From Euperipatoides rowelli (taxonomy: Eukaryota > Onychophora > Udeonychophora > Euonychophora > Peripatopsidae), in the NCBI GenBank assembly GCA_003024985.2, contig PXIH01S0000310.1: 10,282 nucleotides of DNA, one strand, 5' to 3'. Position numbers and translations under genes: made by a program. Positions within the stretch are counted from its first letter, which is position 1; every line of letters begins with the position of its first letter. The notes below the pieces were generated by a model. The model made no database searches. It worked only from the letters and a program-made list of their open reading frames with translations, and was not told where the DNA came from. This document shows positions 1-8,300 of the stretch, piece after piece.

Positions 1-267
1 AAATTTGGCATGTAGGTTAGGTTCCATAGTGTAGCCAATGAAAATTAACTTTAGGATTTTATTTTGGTGGGGAGGGGAGTGGGGAGGCTAAATGACCCAA
101 AATTGTTTAGCATACTTCCCAACATGGCAGAGACTTGATATTTTGCATGGGGGTAGGCTCCATAGTGTAGACAATAGAAATAAACTTTTGCATTTTTTTT
201 ATTTGGGGGGAGGGGGGGGGGGAATGGAACAAGGGACACCCGGGCAACGCCAAGTACTAAAGCTACT
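1..267 (+). repeat. Degenerate ~136-bp tandem repeat, about two units, with G-rich runs
   Basis: A segment starting with ccatagtgtag (24-34) recurs at 160-170 with an offset of 136. After it, both copies carry caatga/caatag, an A-rich stretch, a T-rich stretch and a long G-run (65-87 and 205-222). Between them lies the linker cttcccaacatggcagagac (116-135). The block ends in GC-rich DNA (233-255) that resembles a transposon end, listed separately. No protein is supported here; the open frames on both strands come from low-complexity repeats. Confidence 0.7.
233..267 (+). mobile_element. Possible degraded Helitron 3' end (hairpin followed by CTAC-T)
   Basis: Seen: acccgggcaacgccaagt (238-255), followed eight bases later by ctact (263-267). 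Helitrons end in a GC-rich hairpin shortly before CTRR and insert between A and T. From memory, a widespread animal repeat ends with a CCCGGGCAACGCCGGGT hairpin and CTAGT. Here the right stem arm has two differences (AA for GG) and CTAG reads CTAC, as expected from decay. The preceding tandem repeats would suit a HINE-like non-autonomous element. No Rep/helicase coding is present. A conserved repeat tail of another class cannot be excluded. Confidence 0.35.
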
Positions 268-370
268 AATTTCATAAGGGACAATATTTAAAAAAAAAAA
301 AAATTAATATTTATTAAACTTGTTTAATTTTTTTCTTAATTGTTGTAAAAAACCTTTAGATTTCATACAT

Positions 371-530
371 TATCTAATTACTAAGCCTATCACTAGATGG
401 CAGTGATTTTATTTTAACATTCTTAAATTTAGAAACTGTACTATCACAAATTCAAAATAACTAAAAAAATATTTTTTAATTCAATATTTAATTACTAAAT
501 GTTTCAGAAGATGGCAGTGTTTTTTTTTAA
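371..530 (+). repeat. ~114-bp degenerate tandem repeat (two copies); part of it recurs at 1010-1041
   Basis: The string agatggcagtg occurs at 395-405 and 509-519 (offset 114). Both copies are preceded by an attacta-like stretch and followed by a T-rich run. A 32-bp piece at 416-447 is repeated exactly at 1010-1041, on the other side of the LINE-like block. The three sites therefore look like one repeat family split by, or copied around, the intervening sequence. Confidence 0.6.
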
Positions 531-551
531 AAAAAAAAAAATATTAAAGGA

Positions 552-960
552 GGGATGGGATGGAAAAGAAAGTTAGGATTATATAAAAACAAAAGGGAAA
601 TTAAAGAAGGAGGATTTTTATATGGTATTGATAGGGGTAGTGAATTATTATTTCAAGCCAGGGTGGGTAGTTTAAAAACTAGGGATAGGATGAAATATTT
701 TAATTAGGATAATAGTTTGGAAGATAGGTTATTTGGGAAGAGGAGGGAGGATTTAAAGCATATTAATGTGTTTTTTATTATGTAATGAACTTAGTTTAGA
801 AAGGAAAAAGATTAAGATACAGGTTTTGTGTTGGGGGTAAGGAGGAGGAGGGAATGATGATGAAGTGATTAGGTTTTGAGGGGGAAGGAGGGAATTTGAT
901 TGGGTGAGGTAAGGCTTTCTTAGTAGTATGGGAAAGGAGGGTTTGGGAAAAGAATACTGG
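552..960 (+). pseudogene. LINE (non-LTR retrotransposon) reverse-transcriptase C-terminal tail, broken and cytosine-depleted
   Basis: From 552 one frame reads GMGWKRKLGLYKNKREIKEG, then GSELLFQARVGSLKTRDRMK and LEDRLFGKRREDLKHI before losing sense near 780. This pattern (an LF-ARVGSL core with an R, then a short cysteine/histidine module and EDLKH) is what follows the RT domain in CR1/jockey-like LINEs. After a frame change near 784 a second piece reads NELSLERKKIKIQVLCWG and later EVIRF and WVR, like the terminal helix region of such proteins. In-frame stops are TAG at 705, TAA at 783, TAA at 838, TGA at 877 and TAA at 910. Each can be read as a C-to-T change of CAG, CAA or CGA. The usual zinc-knuckle cysteines are not visible. 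Family assignment is by pattern only; a CR1-like clade is a guess. Confidence 0.6.
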
Positions 961-1009
961 CTAACATGTGAATGACTCCTAAGTTAAGGAGCAGCCAAAA
1001 AAGCATCAC

Positions 1010-1041
1010 AACATTCTTAAATTTAGAAACTGTACTATCAC
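1010..1041 (+). repeat. 32-bp exact direct repeat of 416-447
   Basis: The sequence from 1010 to 1041 (starts aacattctta, ends ctatcac) is identical to 416-447, an offset of 594. It flanks the LINE-like remnant on its right. Similarity beyond these borders is weak. Confidence 0.85.
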
Positions 1042-1570
1042 TAAAATCGAAATTAAAATATCAGCATTTTTCAAATTAATCTTTTTTGTTGCAGCAAGTA
1101 TTTTAAGTACTGCCATGCCCTGTGTTGCAGCTGAAATTCCCACAATTTGATAATTTACGCTAAATAATGCAATTAAAAATATCACATTTATTGTGCTAAT
1201 TATACAGTAATTATGAGATTATTTATAATAGCCATTTTTATTTAAAGAAAAATTAAAGAAAAAATATTTTATATCATAAAGAAAACTTAAAAATAATACA
1301 ATAATAATTACATTAAAAAAAAAAAAAAAAAAAAAAAAAATATATAAAATAAGGTATATACTAAGATGGACTTGCATGTTTGCTGCAGCTAGTGCAAAGA
1401 TTAAGATGTACTTCATTATTTGGCTTTCGCACCCGAAGCATGACATATTATTACAAAGACATCTGGTTCCCTCAGTGATGTAGAAGGGGTGGGCAGTATG
1501 GATATTTTCCCAGGGCACCAAGGTGGTGGTGAGGAATTTTTTTTTTTGTCAACAAGGGCATATTTAATTA
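1042..1570. other. Non-coding AT-rich stretch with a 26-base A tract; no gene recognised
   Basis: An uninterrupted A run spans 1315-1340. On its right side, 1370-1520 is richer in GC and has a minus-strand open frame reading CLCNNMSCFGCESQIMKYIL. It has no family match I know and runs into the low-complexity A tract, so I treat it as repeat-derived rather than a gene. A 21-base string at 1275-1295 also occurs at 4600-4620, suggesting a shared repeat. Confidence 0.4.
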
Positions 1571-1609
1571 AGCCAGCCCAAGGCACCTCCTAATGTCACT
1601 ACGCCTCTG
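1490..1609 (-). mobile_element. Possible end of a hAT-type non-autonomous DNA transposon
   Basis: On the minus strand, 1609 downward begins CAGAGGCGTAGTGACATTAG. That resembles the CAGNGGCGTAG terminal inverted repeats of hAT elements. The next ~110 bases include the paired GC-rich motifs gcaccttgg-like and ggtgccctggg-like, as in many such ends. No matching left terminus and no 8-bp target duplication were found in the window, so only one end is supported. Confidence 0.3.
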
Positions 1610-2192
1610 CGGCAGCAAAAGGTTAAAGTAATTTTTCAATACAAATACATTGTATATATCTTGTATAATGACAGCTTAAATTTTTCAAAAACGTATCCAC
1701 ATAAAAGAAGAGCTATACACTTTATACATACACCTGCCAGTAGGAGTGATCGGCTCAGATAGCAGACAAACTATTTTTTTCACTCACGATTCACTAAAGG
1801 AGTCCAGAAGATATTAACATGGATCAGATAGCACTGTGTCTTCTTCCCTATTTCTCAATCTAAATATAGTAGTCTCAAAGTGCACTATGAGGAGAAATAT
1901 GGTGACCGCTCCATTAGTAGTAGGATTTAACAAAGAGTGCAGACACTACTTTAATGATAGTATTTTGTAAACTGGATTTTTTTTTTCACTGCCAGCTTAA
2001 ATACCATTTACACAAACGTTGCTACTAAGTGAAAAAATCTGACAAATGAGGGGATTATCTGATTTCTGATCAGGACAAATTTTTTCTTGACTTCAAGATA
2101 AGTCATTAACATAAAAACTGAAGTTTTTTAATATAAAATAAGAACGAGAAGAAAAAATAACTATAATTAGTTATTTAAATCACCATACTTAC
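1610..2192. other. Non-coding stretch downstream of the last visible NAXD exon
   Basis: This is intronic if the final NAXD exon lies to the left. No splice-flanked coding segment could be found on either strand. The part at 1720-1970 is less AT-rich than its surroundings and may be an old repeat copy, but I recognise no family. A T-run lies at 1978-1986. Confidence 0.4.
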
Positions 2193-2310
2193 TTATCTGT
2201 AGTTTGGTGAGCCAAATGGCTCCAATGAGTAAATGCTCCTAAACTTCCAGAAAGTAAATCACCTTGTCCACCACAACGACGAGAACTGCCTTCTGATGAA
2301 CATATAAGCA
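2193..2310 (-). CDS. NAXD: NAXD internal exon with the catalytic GGQGD motif
   Basis: The exon is 118 bp. The acceptor is TTTCTTTAG (AG at 2312-2311) and the donor GTAAGT lies at 2192-2187. The first two bases complete the split Val codon. The exon then encodes [20 protein letters not shown] and on to [18 protein letters not shown], ending two bases into the next codon. GGQGDLLSG is the family's GGxGDxLxG anion-hole and catalytic-base motif; the Asp codon is at 2260-2258. Animal NAXD continues for roughly 55-60 more residues, including a TTTSDMI-like stretch. Nothing like that was found from 2192 down to 1, so the final exon(s) lie beyond the left edge. Confidence 0.95.
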
Positions 2311-5300
2311 CTAAAGAAAAATATATACAGTACATAGTTTTACAAATCAAAGTATAACCAAACCAGCTATCAAAAAGTAATTAGTATAAAAGAGTAGACT
2401 GTCAGGAAAAAAAAAGAGGAAGGCTATTTTTTTTTAAGTGGCCCTATGATTTAGAGATACAGGTACCGGTATATACATTATAAGCTATGACATATCATAT
2501 TTTATCCACCTTATTGTTACATTAACTGTGCATTCACAGAAAAGCTGTTTTTAGTTTATGTATTGTTTACGATAAGTAAGGCATTAGTATTTTCAATAGT
2601 AAATGTCTCGCTCATACAATTTGATCAATTATAAACATTGTAATCATTGCATAAAATAGCCTATGTGTAGGGTTTAGACTAGCACTCGCAATTTCGCCAA
2701 ATGTAAGGTAGTCATTGAAAAAAAGTCAAATTGCAAAATGATATGCAGGAATATGATAATAAGCTACCTATTTATTATAACCCATGATCAATAAATTTTA
2801 TGGATTTATTATAGTAAAAATCTTTGTAAATTAAGTCAACTTTAGATTTTGATTATTGGACCATTATTTCACATGGGTGTACGGTACAGAATTGTGAGCT
2901 GACCAACGAGCTAGAGCCTAGAGTCTTTGAAGCTGACATTTTTATTCTATTTTTTTTCTCTCTCATGTCGAGATTACAATTTTACGACAGTATAAAAAAT
3001 AAAATTGTTACAAATCATTACTTTTTAAAATTGAGTTATTTAAACCAATAAATGTAGCATTTAATAAAATTATAGCAGTGATGGATTATATTTACGTCGG
3101 CAAGTCAAAATTCAATTTCAGCTACCATAAATTGTCATGTCCTATTCTTCATGGCATAGCTTGCTAGATGCTCTAGTATTAATTGTCGTGAAATCAAATT
3201 TCAAAACAAATTTATACTTTAAATATAAACATTTTTATGAATAATTAAAAAAAAACGTAATTTAGGATAGTCTAAATTTATTTATTATTTACAATTCACT
3301 CTTATGATTTGTAACATTGACGAGGGATCTGTAAAACCATTATACAGTAGATAAAGATCAATGTTCTCCAACTGCTTTACATTATTTTATAATGAGCTTA
3401 AAAAATTATATTTAACTTAATGAAAAATCATGTGATTTTGAGATCCTTTTTTAAAAATAAATAACAAAGTGTTCTAAAACCACTAAGCCTCATAACATAA
3501 ATTATCGCTGCAGTTTCTATACATTAGCCCTAAGTCAATTAGCTTTAAGATTTTAAGAAGGTATTTTGTTTATCCATTATATACAAACTTATTTGAAATA
3601 AATTCAAATTCTGGAAATACTGTAGTTGTTGAAAATAAAAATATATACCGGTATACATTATGATGCGGAATAATCTTGGATTCTAATTTTTTTAAAAATA
3701 ATTTCATGATATATTTTGATAAATATTTGTACTAGTCTTCACTGTACAAACAATTTTTGGATAGGACTTAAGATGGGGGAGGGGGAAGATTGGCAGCAAG
3801 TTATTGTTTAGGAACCCAGATTTAAGATCTAGTCTCAGCCTAGTTCAATTTAAATAAATCTAGATTCCCACAACATTTTTATAGGCACACATTATACCAA
3901 AAATTTGGCTACTTGTTTTAATATTTGCCTATCAGATTTTTAATGAAATTCACCAAACTATTAAAAAAAATTTCCTGTCTAAATCCTACTTTGTGCATAT
4001 GAAATTTAATGCTGAAATTATTCAAGTAGCCAATGTCTTTTTTACTTTACATACTCGCACATTCTTTGGAATAAAAAGTATGTTGCGAGTATGCTTTTTG
4101 TCATTTTGTTGTAATAGGTTTATGCCTTTCCAGCAAACAGTAATTCTGGCATTTACGTTTATGCATTCTGTTTTATGTTGCAGATGATGTTTTTATTTAT
4201 AGTCCTATGATTTTCTTTGTTGTCTAAGAAAAGCCAAATTAGACTTTAATGTTGAGTTACTGTTTACAATTATTCTTTATTTTATATTTCCTTTCTCCTG
4301 CCGAACAGAGTAGTCTTCAAGCAACAAAGCAGAGCTACTAGCTTATGTTCTGATTCATAGAATCTCCTGATGTTCAACATATTCCAGCAAACAATAAGCA
4401 ACCATCTATTTTTTTTTACAATCAGCTTACTTATTTAAAATAAATAATTATACTATTTGTTTCAATATATATATATATTTTTAGTCTGGTCATTTTGGTA
4501 CGATGAGTCAATATTTGATGGTTATATGAATATGAAAAGCTTCTCAATTAATTTTAGAAGATAATTCTATATAGAGGTAGTTGTGAATGAGCTCGCTCCC
4601 ATAAAGAAAACTTAAAAATAAATGTGGTATAATAAAGAAAGAAAATTTTGTCAGAAAAAAATTCAGTCATGTGAAGTATGAATTGAACCCAGGTCTACTA
4701 CATTCCAGGCAGTTGCTCTGACCACTATGCTACCCAGGCTTTCAAAATACTCACTGACAAACTACTCTTATATTTAAGATGGTATACAATGTGAAAATGA
4801 ATAATAAACTGTTACAGTTTTAATTTGTACACATGAAGATTACTTAATAAATGCAGGCATTCTTAAAATAATAAAATTGTGCTAATGAAAAATAAAGGGA
4901 AAAAAAATAATTCTGACAAAATTTCCTTTATTTTAAATTAGGACATTATAATAATAGAGGTTTATTGGAACTATTAGAACATAGTAGCTATAATGCTGAC
5001 ATTTATGGAGTAATCATGTTTGGTATCCTTCATTTTCTCATTGTATAACATATTAAATATAAATAAGTACAGTTTATNAGTGAATATTTGGAAAGCTTGG
5101 GTAGTTTAGTTGTTAGAACAACTTCCCGGAATGCAGTAGACCCGGGTTCAATTCCCAGTTCATCTGAATGAATTTTTTTCCTGACAAATTTTTGTTGTTT
5201 ATTTTACATTAGCACATTACAATATATTATTTAAAAAATGCCAGCATTTATGGAATTATCTTCATATGCACAAATTAAGTTAACAGTTTGTTTGGTATTA

Positions 5301-8300
5301 TTTTTCTTATTTTATAAACGTGGTAGGCTATATGTAATTATCATCAAAATCAAATAAATAGTGTTAGATGTCTACCACTCATCTTTTTGTTCTGTTGTTA
5401 CTGCCATAGCAGGTATCAGTAATTCCCTTTCACATGACATATTAATGTACAGCATACATTGATATGTAAAGAACACAACATGTGCTAATTTCATAGTTAC
5501 AGTATATTTGTGGGTTTTGTAACCTTGTCTTGTAGTTTGTATATTTTTATTTTATATTCTGATCAAACAATGTGTGATATATCATTGCAACATAAAAAAA
5601 AAACCATAATAATCATTTGAACAGTGGTTAAAAAGTTTAGACGATTAAAAAATTGAAAAAAAAAAAAAAAATTAAGGTTGAAACAGAATGTAAATTTTGC
5701 CATTAGCATCCAAACATTTTCAATAAACTGGCTAAAAAATTTGAAAAAATAAATTTGGAGCCTAAACTTTTCCTGTGACCTAAATATTTATGATTGAATA
5801 TAAATGTTGGAAGTCTATTTTCAATGACAACCAAAATTTAATATTACCAAATGTAAATCTGTTCTCATCTTTATTTTATTTATTTATTTAGTGTGAGCTA
5901 TCAACTATTTAATTAAATTCGAACTCATTTTCAAGTTTTTAATAATCAGTTAATTACTAAACAAAAATAAATTTATGACTTTAAAGACCAAATTTATAAA
6001 TTTTCTGCATATTTGTGCATTTCAAACATAATTCACTAATACTATTGTGAAATAAAATATAAAATGAAAATATTAATAAATACAGTAACAAAATAATATA
6101 CTACAAATTTTAAACCAACTAAATTAAAAGGAAAACTGAAATATATAATTTACTTACCATTATTTCCATCTGCCACAATGTCAGTCAAACCTTTATTAAC
6201 TATGGTTACATTTCCTAATTCTCGACACAGTTTTAGTACATTGATAACAGGCTCTGATCCATCTGGTTTCATACCTAACTGTGTTTAAAAGTATGTAAAT
6301 ATCCATGAATAACATTAAAATTAAGTATTACATAATATTTAAGGCTTTTGTAAAATCAGGCAAATACATCTTTTTTAATATCCAATTACTTAAAACAATT
6401 AACATTTAGTAGAACTTTTAAGTTGCCGTTTAACTTTAGAATTTATGATGGAAATTTAGTAAACAAACCAATTTATAAGAAATATATGTTTAAGCAGAAA
6501 ATACAATTATCCATTTAATATTAGTCTTTTAAATTTATAAACTGCATAAAATTTAATGTTTATTAAACTGATCCTAATATTACCATATACTCTTTTATGA
6601 ACAAACATTACTATAATTATATTAATATAAAAAATTTATTTAAAAAAAAAAAACATTTGACTACATTAGCAAACAAAATATAATTTTCATCAAAATAATA
6701 GATGTAAATATATACAGTATTATACCACCGTTTCAAATAGTCGACTAAATTCCATAACATTTGGTGTTAAAATGGCTTTAGTATAATTCTTTATAACATC
6801 AATATTCTTATTTAAAAAGAAAAGACCATCCTAAAAAATAATTAATATAAAAAAGCAATCAATAATAAATATATTACTAAATATTAAATAAAAAGTAAAA
6901 TAATACAGACTTAATTACTAATTTAGAAGTAAATTACTTATATTCACAACACAGAATGTGTAGTAGTACTAGATGATGATTATCAATTATAGTATAAGGT
7001 AAATATAGACTTTTTTTTTAATATTTTATTTTATTTAACAAAACCAGAAGATTTACAAATAGACACAAAGGCTATCGCCCAACAATTTAATTTAAGGGGA
7101 CTGTGATTTCAAATATAAGAAAATCTTCACAAATATAAAAGAGCACAAAAATTAGTTTATAGATAGATCCAGACATATTAGAAATTAATTAAAAGCTGAT
7201 ATGTAAATTAGGCTCATCCGACCTTTCATTTAAATGGCTGTCATCTTGAAAATATGCTTATTGCTTTGTGAAAGCATCTTTAGCATCTTTTAGGAAATGG
7301 TGATTAATCTTATTAGACTTACTAATGAATGTAGAAAGCATGCTAATAAGAACATTCATAGGTTTAACTTGTCAAAGTTTGGAAATATTAATAACTTTCA
7401 GCCTGCAGTCAACAACATCCGATCTCTTCTACCAACAAATTTTATTGATCTAAAGACATGAGACTTACTATTTGCTAAATATGTACATACAGTATAATAA
7501 AAAAGAATACCACTAAACTTTATCCCTGATGGACCAGTTGTTCAGGACATAATTGCTCCACAAAACTGTCAAGCATGCAAAAATCTAATGTCGAGAAAAC
7601 CGCCTGTAAAGTGCACTTGGTTTATTTAATTTTAGACACAAGATAAAGACTATTTGGTCTCAATTATTTTATTAGAAATATTAGGCATGGATGACTAAAA
7701 CAATAAATTAAAAATAACTTTTTTATATAAAATATAATATTTTTTAAAACTTTTATTAGCCAGAAATTACTTCCTTTAGCAATTAGTGCAGTAGGTCAAT
7801 TAATTAATTTGAAGCATTACATTGTGAGCCCAATATTAATGTAATTTTATATTTGCCAGTAAACTTAAATTGAATGGATTTAAAAACGCTGCCAAGAATT
7901 ATTCTCATGTTATTATTATTGATATGATATATGAGCCTTGAAGACCTGAATTTTAAAAGAGTCCTTTGCTTACATTGTAACCAACAGTCCCTTTGTAAGG
8001 GAATCACAAAGTAAATTAAAATTAAAGCTTTAAAAAATATATTTCAACTAGAAATAAATATTGAAATCAGAAACAAAGTGGTGCATTATAAAAATTCTAT
8101 ATTTTTTTAAAAAACAAAAAAAAAACATTCTACAAGCACACACACACACACAAAAAAAACTATTATACCCAGATATAAATTTTAATCTCTGTGTATAGTA
8201 GTTTTTTCATGTCTAAGTAAAAAAAATTAAAAAAAAAAAAAAAAAAAAACTCTTCAAACATTCATGTATCAAAGCCACATGGATATTTTAAACCTTCCAG

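Noticed and set aside
51-284. Open frames on both strands at the left end
   Set aside because: They consist of translated G-runs and tandem repeat units (poly-P on one strand, poly-G on the other).
1219-1521. 100-codon minus-strand open frame
   Set aside because: It reads through a 26-base A tract (poly-F) and AT-rich DNA. No family is recognised, and it begins in likely transposon-derived sequence. It does not resemble the missing NAXD C terminus.
1-2192. The last NAXD exon
   Set aside because: I looked on the minus strand for the TTTSDMI-like and ACTLTR-like stretches expected near the C terminus and found none with splice borders.
4050-4093. Hairpin from CATACTCGCA and TGCGAGTATG as a microRNA precursor
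   Set aside because: The 10-bp stem with a 24-base loop is too short for a pre-miRNA and flanking arms do not pair. Chance or a decayed palindrome is as likely.
3993-4187. 64-codon plus-strand open frame
   Set aside because: No recognisable motif or family. It lies inside a NAXD intron and has the composition of its surroundings.
5095-5163. A functional tRNA gene
   Set aside because: A and B boxes are good, but no acceptor stem can form and a similar copy exists in inverted orientation nearby with extended tail homology, so it is a SINE-like head.
7261-7450. Plus-strand open stretch near 7324-7450 as a gene
   Set aside because: About 40 open codons without a recognisable family. The minus strand in the same place gives the more protein-like reading.
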